NCBI RefSeq assembly: GCF_024347095.1
Contig: NZ_AP024904.1
Location: forward strand, 248,001-312,000
DNA: 64,000 nt
Direction: 5' to 3'
Source of the DNA: Vibrio rhizosphaerae
GTDB taxonomy: Bacteria; Pseudomonadota; Gammaproteobacteria; Enterobacterales; Vibrionaceae
How positions within the stretch are numbered: position 1 is the first letter of the stretch; each line of letters opens with the position of its first letter. The position numbers and the translations under genes were made by a program. Shown piece by piece: positions 39,622-48,269 of the stretch. Under the pieces are notes generated by a model. That model was not told the origin of the DNA. It did not search any database and worked only from the letters and a program-made list of their open reading frames with translations.

Positions 39622-41505
39622 CTATCGTCCTTTGACAAATTTCAGCTTGGCGACATCCTGCAATTCGCTGATGATTTTAAACGCATCTTTTAAGTGTTTG
39701 CGTTCAAAGCTACTGAAATGATCGGGAATAATATGATTATTCGGTGAGGTGCCGGACAGAATTGCATTCAGTTGATGGCGGAAACGAACCTGAGTAATAA
39801 AGCGGTAGGCACCAATAATATTTTCACAACTGTCCTGAGACAGTCCCCCGTGTTTGGCAGCATAGCGAAAGCGCTCTTCCGTACCGGTCAAAGAGCCGCC
39901 GGCTGAGAGACTGAAAATCCTTGCCAGATCGATGATCAGGTTCAGTGCATATTTTTTAATATTCAGGGTATTGCTGTTTTGCCCGCTTTTTTCGAGAACC
40001 AGATTGTTGAAAATCCCGAGTGGTGGCTGTGTTTCAACCGCATCACGGACCAGTGCCGGGATAAACGCGGTACTCTGCTGAATACAGTCATGTAAATGTT
40101 GCTGGATTTGATCGACCAGCTCCCGTTTCCCATAAATGGCGCGGACTTCAAGAAACACGCTGATACTCAGCAGCCGGTTATATTCCGGGCTGGACACCCA
40201 TTTTTGATAGTATTCTTTCCACCGGGAGACGGGTTGGCACCATTTCGGGGATGCCGCCATATAGCGCCCGTCACAGATGGGATAGCCACAGGCTGCCAAA
40301 GCATTACACACCCGCATCGCCAGATGGGTAAAATAGAGTTTATGTTCATCACTGGCGTCATCCGAGAGCACCAATGCACTATCCTGATCGGAGAGTAGAT
40401 GGACTTCATTACGGGCATGAGAGCCGGCAACCATCCAAGCATATTCACACGGCGGCGGCCCGAGGATTTCTTCACTGAGCTGAATGATTCGGCGCGTAAA
40501 TGCATCCATCATCATCGACATGATCTGCCCTTGAATTTCAGCACTGACTCCCCCTTCAACCAGCGCCTGAAAAATCGTTTCCCGTTCGCTTTTCAGGTTC
40601 GCTAATGCATTGACCGAGCTGGCGTACTTGATTTTTTCCAGCAGAAACAGCGACTGGGTACGATGATTGTGAACCAGATGCGTGGTGGTCAGCAGCCCGG
40701 TGACTCGCTTTCCGGTTAACACCGGCAAACACCGGATGTTGTATTGCATCATCAATGAAATCGCTTGAATCACTTTGGCATCATGATGAATTAAATGTGG
40801 GTTCCGGGTCATTACGGTGGCAATCGGCTCATGAATATCGCGTCCGGTCGCGACCACCGATTGGGTCATATCCCGATCAGTGACCAGACCGACAATTTCC
40901 TGATCCTGCATCACGACCGCACAAGAACTGCGTTGCTTATCATGGGCGATGTTGCCGCACATCAGGCGTGCAACATCACGGATGCTGTCATCGCAACTGA
41001 CGATGGCAATGTTTTCACTGGCAATTTCTCCGACGGTTCGGAAGAACAGTCCTTTAGCCTCTTTTTTATTGACATCGTTGACTGCCGAGCTAAGCCGGAT
41101 ATTCGCCTGAGCCGCAAAGTAGTCTGCAAAATCCGGGTAGGTTTCGCAGACCAGAGTGAGTTCCTGATGAGGAATCAAATACAGGAGTGAATCATCAATG
41201 GCTTGCGCCTGATAACCATCTTCTGCATTGACCAATGGTTTGAGAAAGGTAAAACCAAACTGGTCATCCTGCCCGAGCCGGGCGCGCAGCTCACCGGTTG
41301 GAGTCCGTTGTTCAATGGCCCCGGTTCTGACGATGTAGAGGTAGCGTTGTTCACACAGCGCACTAAAATCAATCGTTTCTCCTTTAACCAGATATTTGAC
41401 TTTGACCGTATTGGCAATCGAAGTCACTAAGTCTGGCGGTAACTTATCAAACGGATCGATTTTGACCAGAAAATCATGGATGTTAGGCGTGATCGACGTA
41501 CTCAT
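39622..41505 (-). CDS. cNMP-binding, CBS-pair and DUF294 nucleotidyltransferase-like protein
   Basis: A 627-residue signalling protein. It has an N-terminal cyclic-nucleotide-binding-like domain (about 20-140), two CBS domains (about 165-285, with VGLVTDRDMTQ and VTGLLTTTHLV), a GlnD-like nucleotidyltransferase domain (about 330-460) with GSHARNEVHLLSDQDSALV, where G-S and D-x-D form the active site, and a DUF294 C-terminal domain. Probably senses adenine nucleotides and modifies an unknown target. Operon with the downstream exonuclease; divergent from the YgjV-like gene. Confidence 0.9.
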   Translation of the reverse strand: MSTSITPNIHDFLVKIDPFDKLPPDLVTSIANTVKVKYLVKGETIDFSALCEQRYLYIVRTGAIEQRTPTGELRARLGQDDQFGFTFLKPLVNAEDGYQAQAIDDSLLYLIPHQELTLVCETYPDFADYFAAQANIRLSSAVNDVNKKEAKGLFFRTVGEIASENIAIVSCDDSIRDVARLMCGNIAHDKQRSSCAVVMQDQEIVGLVTDRDMTQSVVATGRDIHEPIATVMTRNPHLIHHDAKVIQAISLMMQYNIRCLPVLTGKRVTGLLTTTHLVHNHRTQSLFLLEKIKYASSVNALANLKSERETIFQALVEGGVSAEIQGQIMSMMMDAFTRRIIQLSEEILGPPPCEYAWMVAGSHARNEVHLLSDQDSALVLSDDASDEHKLYFTHLAMRVCNALAACGYPICDGRYMAASPKWCQPVSRWKEYYQKWVSSPEYNRLLSISVFLEVRAIYGKRELVDQIQQHLHDCIQQSTAFIPALVRDAVETQPPLGIFNNLVLEKSGQNSNTLNIKKYALNLIIDLARIFSLSAGGSLTGTEERFRYAAKHGGLSQDSCENIIGAYRFITQVRFRHQLNAILSGTSPNNHIIPDHFSSFERKHLKDAFKIISELQDVAKLKFVKGR

Positions 41506-41710
41506 AGATTCATTCTACTCTGATGCGGTTCGCGCTATTATAGCGTTGCATGAAAAGATGAACAGTATTTTTAAAATCGCTTTTCAAAAATTTGAATTTG
41601 TGCAACTATAGCGCAATCAATCGATCTGCTTTTCATATTTTTTTCTTTTTATTCAATCAATTAATTTCACTAATTTCACTAATTTGTAATCTGTAGATGG
41701 GGCTGTTGTT

Positions 41711-42229
41711 GTGGACGACACATTGGCACAAGCGTTAGGGTTGGTCAGTTTTGCTTTAGGGCTTTCGACTTTTTATCAAAAGAATGACCGACGTCTGAAG
41801 ATATTAATGCTGGTTTTCAACCTGAACCACTGTATTCACTATCTGTTACTAGGATCCACCGTTTCGGCACTCAGTACGATGCTGTCTGCCGCACGGACAA
41901 CCACTGCTATTTTTGTCTCTTCAGCCCGGGTTGCTGCGGTATTTATTGTGATCAGTCTCGTTAGCGGTCTATGGATGGCTCATCATTGGTGGGATCTTTG
42001 GTCAGTGGTCGGAACCGTGATCGGAACCTATTCTGTCTTCTGTCTTTCCGGTATTAAAATGCGCATCGGCTTTCTGTTGGGTGGCATATGCTGGCTCACG
42101 AACAATATTATCGTCGGGTCGATTGGCGGCATGATGCTGGAAACTTCGTTATTGAGTATGAACTTATTAACGATATATCGCATTCATCGACAAACGATCG
42201 ATATGTTGATAAAAACGCCGGAATGTTAA
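41711..42229 (+). CDS. YgjV-family inner-membrane protein, GTG start
   Basis: A 172-residue protein with about six membrane helices, matching the Imp-YgjV family: LGLVSFALGLSTFYQKNDRRLK near residue 8, where the loop after helix 1 is charged, NHCIHYLLLGS near 38 and WLTNNIIVGSIGG near 133. Function unknown. The start codon is GTG at 41711, with GGGG about 8 bases upstream. The AT-rich region 41506-41710 should hold the promoters of this gene and the divergent DUF294 gene. Confidence 0.82.
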   Translation: MDDTLAQALGLVSFALGLSTFYQKNDRRLKILMLVFNLNHCIHYLLLGSTVSALSTMLSAARTTTAIFVSSARVAAVFIVISLVSGLWMAHHWWDLWSVVGTVIGTYSVFCLSGIKMRIGFLLGGICWLTNNIIVGSIGGMMLETSLLSMNLLTIYRIHRQTIDMLIKTPEC

Positions 42230-42419
42230 AAATATGATGTGATTGACGAATCCATCCGACTCACTTTGAGACCCTCCTCCCAAACATTTTTCCTGACTTG
42301 AATGACCGGATAGCTTGTCCGGTCTGACCACCTCGATATGCATTAAATTTCCATTCATTCTGGATCATAAATCGGTAATATCGCTTGAGTTCAAAATAAA
42401 AAAGTAGGGGAACATCCGA

Positions 42420-43562
42420 ATGACGTTTCGCATCTGTCAGAAAAGATCGGTATCTGTTGTCGGTCGATTTTCTCGGTATCGCGTTTGGCGACAGTGGCTT
42501 GGGTTATGGATCTTAATCAGCGGACTGACCGCTTGTTATGATGATGCGCATCCGGTGAAAGTTGAGCCGAAACCGCTTCGTCCGGTGAAAACCATGCTTG
42601 TCTCATCGGTAAAAACCACACCGATTGTGACACAAGTGGGTGATATTGAAGCCTATCAGCAAACGGTACTGGGGTTTCGTATTGCCGGTCGAATTCTTGA
42701 GCGTCGGTTTGATGTCGGCGACCATGTGCAGCAGGGAGAAGTTTTAGCGGTTTTGGATCCCAGTAATGCCAATAATGCGCTTAAACAAGCCAAAGCTGAA
42801 CTCAACAATGCGCTGTCTACGGCAAATCTGGCAAGGCAGACGCTCAGACGGATGAAAAAATTATTGCCCACCGGGGCGATTTCCCGCTCTCGCTATGAGG
42901 AAGCGGAATCTGACTGGCAGGCTGCAGATTCACAGCTTGAACGCGCTCAGGCAGCCGTTATCGATGCACAAGATAATTTGCAGTTTACCCACCTGATAGC
43001 CCCCCAAGATGGGGTAATCAGTGAGACCAGCGCCAACGCCGGGCAAGTTGTCAGTGCCGGACAACAAGTGTTTAAACTGGCATACAATAGCCATCTGGAC
43101 GCTGTGTTTGAAGTGCCGGAGCAGGTATTACAGACCCGGATTGAAGATCCGCAAATTACCGTTGCCCTGTTATCTAACCCTGAGATTAAAGCGCGTGCCA
43201 AATTACGCGATGTGACGCCACAGGCGGATCCGTATACCCGGACATACCGTGTGCGCGTCACGCTGATTGACCCGCCGGAGCTGATGGGGCTGGGAGCCAT
43301 TGTCAAAGGACAGTTACAGCTGCCGACGATTGATCAGGTCATCGTGCCGAAATCGGCGCTGACCCGCCAAGGGGAACAACCTGCGGTTTATGTGGTTGAC
43401 CCGCAAACCGGTGAGCTGCGACTGAAGTTGATTGATGTGACTCGGTACAGCGACGACGCTCTGTATGTTTCTGATGGTCTTGATGAAGGTGATCAGGTGG
43501 TGATTGCCGGTGTGAATCAATTGCGTCCCGGGCTGAAAGTTCGCCTGATGACGGGAGAATAA
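42420..43562 (+). CDS. RND efflux periplasmic adaptor (membrane fusion protein), lipoprotein
   Basis: A 380-residue HlyD/AcrA-type adaptor. The N-terminus ends in a lipobox, ISGLTAC (Cys at about 40), so it should be lipid-anchored. A biotinyl-lipoyl-like segment (FRIAGRILERRFDVGDHVQQG near 85), a coiled-coil hairpin (about 115-185, rich in Ala, Gln and Glu) and beta-barrel and proximal domains follow. It links the inner-membrane pump encoded next to an outer-membrane channel that is not encoded in this window. Substrate unknown. Confidence 0.9.
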   Translation: MTFRICQKRSVSVVGRFSRYRVWRQWLGLWILISGLTACYDDAHPVKVEPKPLRPVKTMLVSSVKTTPIVTQVGDIEAYQQTVLGFRIAGRILERRFDVGDHVQQGEVLAVLDPSNANNALKQAKAELNNALSTANLARQTLRRMKKLLPTGAISRSRYEEAESDWQAADSQLERAQAAVIDAQDNLQFTHLIAPQDGVISETSANAGQVVSAGQQVFKLAYNSHLDAVFEVPEQVLQTRIEDPQITVALLSNPEIKARAKLRDVTPQADPYTRTYRVRVTLIDPPELMGLGAIVKGQLQLPTIDQVIVPKSALTRQGEQPAVYVVDPQTGELRLKLIDVTRYSDDALYVSDGLDEGDQVVIAGVNQLRPGLKVRLMTGE

Positions 43563-43565
43563 TGC

Positions 43566-46500
43566 ATGGCATCCGATTCATCTCAAAAGCGTTTTAATCT
43601 CTCGGCGTGGGCATTGGAAAACCAGCAAATGGTTTCATTTTTGATGCTGATGATCGTTGTGATGGGGATCATCAGTTTTCAAAATTTACCACGTAATGAA
43701 GACCCGGAGTTTACTGTGAAAATCGCGGTGGTTTCCGCACATTGGCCGGGGGCGACCATCGAAGAAACCACGCAGTTTCTGACCGATAAATTAGAAAAGA
43801 AGTTGCAGGAGATTCCCTACCTTGACCATTTGAGAAGTTATACCCGGGCCGGGGAAACCGTTATCTTTGTCAACTTACGCGACAGTACTCCCCCGGACAA
43901 AGTGGCGGATATCTGGTATCAGACCCGCAAAAAAATGTTGGATTTGTCCCCTGAACTGCCCAGCGGCGTTATCGGCCCGGCCGTCAATGATGAATTTGCC
44001 GATACCTACGGGACGATTTTCGCATTCACGGCCGACGGATTCAGTATGAAAGAGCTGCGTCAGAAAGTGGATGACGTTCGTTCAACCCTGATGCGGGTGC
44101 CCTATGTGAGTAAGATTGAAGTGATGGGCGCACAGGAGCAACAGGTTGTGCTGGCCATCTCATCCAAACGGCTTGCCGGGCTCGGCCTGAACCTAACAGA
44201 GGTGATTAATAGTTTAAAAGCTCAGAACGCAGTGACGCCTGCAGGCGTCATTCAGACCCGTGATGAGCGGATTGCTGTTCAGGTCAGCGGGGCATTCAGT
44301 TCGGCTGAAAGCCTGCGAGAGATTGTCCTGCATATTCATGACCGTTTTATTCCACTGCACGACATCGCAGAGATATATACACAGACAGAACAGCCGCCGA
44401 AACCGCAATTTCGGGTTAACGGTAAAGCCGCTATCGGGCTGGCGATTTCGATGTCTCCTGACGGCAATATGTTAAAGTTCGGACAGGATTTACGTGACGC
44501 AATGTCGCGGATTGAGCATGACTTGCCATATGGGATTGACGTGACCAAAGTGGCTGATCAGTCATCAGTGGTTCAAGATGCCGTGGGGGGATTTGTCAAA
44601 GTCCTGATCGAGGCTGTGGTGATTGTGCTTGCAGTATCGTTTGTCTCTTTGGGCACAAGAGCCGGTTTGGTCGTTGCAGTCTCGATTCCGATTGTGCTTG
44701 CGATGACTTTCTCCGGGATGGAGATTGCCGGGATCGGTTTTCAGCGCATCTCTCTCGGGGCCTTGATCATCTCGCTTGGTTTGCTGGTTGATGATGCGAT
44801 GATCACCATTGAAGCGATGGTCTCCAAACTGGAAGACGGCTGGCCGCGCAAAAAAGCAGCGGCATGGGCTTATCAAAATACCGCATTTCCGATGTTAACG
44901 GGCACATTGGTGACGATTGCCGGTTTTATTCCGGTCGGATTCGCTGCTTCTGGGGCCGGGGAATATTGCTATTCGCTGTTTGTCGTAGTGATGGTCTCAC
45001 TGGCCAGCTCATGGATTGTGGCGATTCTTTTCTCCCCATTATTAGGGGTATGGTTGTTACCTGAGAACCTGAAAGCCCATCAAGCCAAACAAGGACGACT
45101 CTCTGCCGGGTATCAACGTTTGATTGACGGTGTGCTTCGTCATCGATGGAAAACCATTGTACTGGCAATATCGGTGTTGGTTGCCGCCGGTGTATTGTCT
45201 GAACGACTCCATTCGGAGTTCTTCCCGGCATCTGACCGCCCTGAACTGCTCGTGAGTTTACGCTTACCCGCTAATGCCGCTCAGGCAGACACATTGGCTG
45301 AGGTGAAAAAACTGGAAACCCAGCTCAGCAATAATCCCAAAGTCGCTCTGTTTTCAAGTTACGTCGGTTCCGGTGCGGTGCGGTTCTATCTGCCGATGGA
45401 TATTTTGCTTAATCAGGAGAATATTGCCCAAGTGGTGGTGGTGGCCAAAAATATTGAGCAACGAAAAGCGCTCCGCAAAGAGCTCCAGACCATTATGCAG
45501 CGTGATTTCGGAGAATGGATTACGCGTGTTTCGCCATTAGAACTCGGGCCGCCGGTCGGCTGGCCGTTGCGTTATCGGGTGAGCGGGCCGAATCTGAATC
45601 AAGTCCGGGCCTATGCTCAGTCACTGGCGAATGTGGTTGCTGACCATGCAGAGACCCGGGATATCAACCTGACATCCGGTGAGCCACAACGCTTACTGCG
45701 AGTCGATGTTGATCAGACTGCCGCCCGGGCTGTCGGGCTGAGTCGCCAACAAATCGCGGAACAGCTGGCGACGATTTTCTCGGGTCAGACTATCACGTCA
45801 CTGCGGGAAGGGATTCATCCGGTCAGTATCGTTGTGAAAGGTGGTGTGAGTGAGCAACAGGATATTGAAACGATAGAGAACCTGCAAATTTCACTCGGTC
45901 AGGATCAAGTGATTCCCCTGCGGCAAGTGGCAAAAGTTGAATATACCATCACGGATCCGATTATCTGGCGACGTCAGTTGGAACCCTTTATTACGGTTCA
46001 GACCGATATCGCGCCCGGTGTCATGGCGGAAAAAATTTCTTCCGAATTAGCGCCTCAGATCGAAGCCTTCAGGCAACAGTTACCTGCCGGTTATGAAGTC
46101 ACGGAAGAGGGAACCGTCAGCGAGTCGGAAAAAGGGAATGAATCCATTTATGCTGTTCTACCGGTGACTCTGATTGTGATGCTGACATTACTGATGATTC
46201 AGCTGCGACGTTTCTCCAGCATGATGCTGGCATTGTGTACCGCACCATTCGGTTTGATCGGGATTGTCGCGGCGATGCTACCCACGGGAACACCGGTTGG
46301 CTTTGTTGCGTTACTTGGCGTGATTGCCTTGGTCGGGATGATTATTCGTAATGCAGTGATTCTGATCTCTGAAGTCGATGATAACCTGACGCGGGGCAAT
46401 GGGGCGCATCAGGCGATTGTAATGGCTGCAACCCATCGGGCCAGACCGATTCTGTTAACGGCTTTTGCTGCGATTCTCGGCATGATTCCGATTGCCAGAC

Positions 46501-46631
46501 AGGTTTTCTGGGGGCCGATGGCTTATGCCATTATTGGTGGCTTGATGGCGGCAACAGTCATTACATTAACTGTACTACCGGCGGCAATTAGTCTGGTCTT
46601 ACAATGGGAGAAACGTGCGACACCTCCATAA
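43566..46631 (+). CDS. RND-family efflux pump permease
   Basis: A 1021-residue inner-membrane proton-driven transporter with the duplicated 12-helix RND architecture and two large periplasmic loops (about 40-330 and 555-860). Helix 4 holds the proton-relay pair in LGLLVDDAMITIEAM (about 405). Both C-terminal half signatures (PFGLIGIVAAMLPTGTPVGF and RARPILLTAFAAILGMIP) are present. Sequence type is nearer the HAE1-like metal/multidrug-independent VexH/YegN-like group than AcrB, a loose judgement. GGGAGA precedes the ATG. Operon with the adaptor 3 bases upstream, ended by the terminator at 46664. Confidence 0.92.
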   Translation: MASDSSQKRFNLSAWALENQQMVSFLMLMIVVMGIISFQNLPRNEDPEFTVKIAVVSAHWPGATIEETTQFLTDKLEKKLQEIPYLDHLRSYTRAGETVIFVNLRDSTPPDKVADIWYQTRKKMLDLSPELPSGVIGPAVNDEFADTYGTIFAFTADGFSMKELRQKVDDVRSTLMRVPYVSKIEVMGAQEQQVVLAISSKRLAGLGLNLTEVINSLKAQNAVTPAGVIQTRDERIAVQVSGAFSSAESLREIVLHIHDRFIPLHDIAEIYTQTEQPPKPQFRVNGKAAIGLAISMSPDGNMLKFGQDLRDAMSRIEHDLPYGIDVTKVADQSSVVQDAVGGFVKVLIEAVVIVLAVSFVSLGTRAGLVVAVSIPIVLAMTFSGMEIAGIGFQRISLGALIISLGLLVDDAMITIEAMVSKLEDGWPRKKAAAWAYQNTAFPMLTGTLVTIAGFIPVGFAASGAGEYCYSLFVVVMVSLASSWIVAILFSPLLGVWLLPENLKAHQAKQGRLSAGYQRLIDGVLRHRWKTIVLAISVLVAAGVLSERLHSEFFPASDRPELLVSLRLPANAAQADTLAEVKKLETQLSNNPKVALFSSYVGSGAVRFYLPMDILLNQENIAQVVVVAKNIEQRKALRKELQTIMQRDFGEWITRVSPLELGPPVGWPLRYRVSGPNLNQVRAYAQSLANVVADHAETRDINLTSGEPQRLLRVDVDQTAARAVGLSRQQIAEQLATIFSGQTITSLREGIHPVSIVVKGGVSEQQDIETIENLQISLGQDQVIPLRQVAKVEYTITDPIIWRRQLEPFITVQTDIAPGVMAEKISSELAPQIEAFRQQLPAGYEVTEEGTVSESEKGNESIYAVLPVTLIVMLTLLMIQLRRFSSMMLALCTAPFGLIGIVAAMLPTGTPVGFVALLGVIALVGMIIRNAVILISEVDDNLTRGNGAHQAIVMAATHRARPILLTAFAAILGMIPIARQVFWGPMAYAIIGGLMAATVITLTVLPAAISLVLQWEKRATPP

Positions 46632-46663
46632 GTTGTCCCCTTTTCTACTTAGATCTGTTCCGC

Positions 46664-46689
46664 AGCGCTGCCATTGGCAGCGCTTTTTT
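46664..46689 (+). terminator. Intrinsic terminator of the RND operon
   Basis: AGCGCTGCC-ATT-GGCAGCGCT is a 9-bp perfect stem with a 3-nt loop followed by TTTTT, 32 bases after the permease stop. Confidence 0.92.
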
Positions 46690-47037
46690 GGGTCGGACGA
46701 AATGAATTGTTTTGTTAAACAATAGTCTGAGATCGGGCTTGTTTGTTTAAAATGTTGCTTCAGTCTTTTAAAACATTAGGGTTTGGGATAGAGATGAATA
46801 ACAAGATTAGTTTAATATTAATGGCTTAATATTTTGAAAATATAACCAATTGATTACATTAAAATGAATATATTTAATTAATTATACCTCCAAAGGGTAA
46901 TGATGTTTAAATAATAATGAATTTAATATAATTGAATCTGCAATGATAAGCAAAATAATTTATTTATCATGATGACAATTGCTTCTTTATTGAGAAAATA
47001 GCTTTCCTAATTATTATATTTTGGAAGGTTTTTTATT
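46690..47037 (+). promoter_or_regulatory. AT-rich cqsA upstream region
   Basis: About 350 bases, markedly richer in A/T than the RND genes before it, with many TTAAT and AATATA runs. It should hold the cqsA promoter; TTGGAAGGTT supplies the ribosome-binding site just before ATG 47038. The AT bias is of the kind bound by H-NS, which is inference. No small RNA was recognised. Confidence 0.5.
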
Positions 47038-48210
47038 ATGTTTAACTATCCTAAGTCTTTACCTGAGTTTATTAAACCAAGAGCGGATTTTTTAATGAAA
47101 GATCTCATTGACACCGATTTTGGGAAAAACTTAGTTGTTGGGATAACGCCAACACCTCAAGATATTGTGATGCAGAGTAATGATTATTTAAATATATCTG
47201 AACATATAGATATACGAGAACAATTAATCAAATCACTACAACAGAAGAAAAATGATATGTTTATGTCATCAATATTTCTACATGATGACAATCATAAGCA
47301 CATATTAGAAACTGAGATATCAGAATACACCGGTTTTAGTAACTCTTTTCTCTCTCAGTCTGGATGGAGTGCAAATGTCTCTTTATTACAAGCCCTTTGT
47401 GTACCGGAAACGAATGTATATATTGATTTTTTCGCGCATATGTCAATGTGGGAGGGCGCTCGCTATAGTAATGCGAACATTCGCCCATTTATGCATAACA
47501 ACTGTAATCATTTGAAAAAATTAATCCAACGTCATGGCCCCGGTATTATCGTAGTCGACTCTGTTTACAGCACGATTGGGACGGTAGCTCCTTTAGAAGA
47601 AATTGTCGCAATTGCTCATGAGTATCATTGTGTGACCGTTGTTGATGAGTCTCATTCTTTGGGTGTTTATGGGCAGAATGGGGCAGGTATATTAAATGAG
47701 CTGGGGTTATCGCAAAAGGTTGACTTCATGACGGCTAGTTTAGCAAAAGCATTTGCTTATCGTGCGGGAGTGATTTGTACCAATAGTGATTTTGGGCAAT
47801 GTATCCCATATGCTGCATTTTCGAATATTTTTAGTTCTACAATGATGAGTCATGAAATTCCAGCGTTAAAAGCGACGTTAGATGTTATAAAAAATGCTGA
47901 TGATAGAAGGGAAAAATTATTTGATTTGTCTAAAGCATTACGGCTGGGATTGAAGGAGATAGGTCTTGAGTTAAGAAGTCAGTCCCATATCATTTCATTA
48001 GAAACTGGTGACGAATTAAATACTAAAAAAATTAGAGTTATTCTTGAAGAACAGGGTATATTTGGTTCAGTATTTTGTCGTCCTGCAACACCAAAAAATA
48101 AGAACATTATTCGTTTTTCAATCAATAGCTCGTTAAGTTTTGAAGATGTAAGTAAGATAATTAAAGTCTGTGGTGAATTAATGAAAGACAAATCTGTATA
48201 TTTTAAATAA
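47038..48210 (+). CDS. cqsA: CAI-1 autoinducer synthase
   Basis: PLP-dependent enzyme that condenses an acyl-CoA with S-adenosylmethionine or aminobutyrate to make CAI-1 type alpha-hydroxyketone/enamine autoinducers. The 390-residue protein follows V. cholerae CqsA along its whole length: MFNYPKSLPEFI at the start, QSNDYL near 43, FLSQSGWSANVSLLQ near 104, VYIDFFAHMSMWEGARY near 125, VDESHSLGVYG near 203, SLAKAFAYRAG with the PLP lysine at K237, and VFCRPATPKNKNIIR near 345. Base composition is more AT-rich than most of the window. Convergent with its receptor gene cqsS, as in other vibrios. Confidence 0.97.
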   Translation: MFNYPKSLPEFIKPRADFLMKDLIDTDFGKNLVVGITPTPQDIVMQSNDYLNISEHIDIREQLIKSLQQKKNDMFMSSIFLHDDNHKHILETEISEYTGFSNSFLSQSGWSANVSLLQALCVPETNVYIDFFAHMSMWEGARYSNANIRPFMHNNCNHLKKLIQRHGPGIIVVDSVYSTIGTVAPLEEIVAIAHEYHCVTVVDESHSLGVYGQNGAGILNELGLSQKVDFMTASLAKAFAYRAGVICTNSDFGQCIPYAAFSNIFSSTMMSHEIPALKATLDVIKNADDRREKLFDLSKALRLGLKEIGLELRSQSHIISLETGDELNTKKIRVILEEQGIFGSVFCRPATPKNKNIIRFSINSSLSFEDVSKIIKVCGELMKDKSVYFK

Positions 48211-48269
48211 GGACATTCATATATAAATAATTATCGGCTTTATATAAATTAGTGGACATTTTATTATTT

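Noticed and set aside
42304..42324. GACCGGA/TCCGGTC hairpin after the YgjV-like gene
   Set aside because: Only 7 bp, no T-tail, and 75 bases past the stop; not convincing as a terminator.
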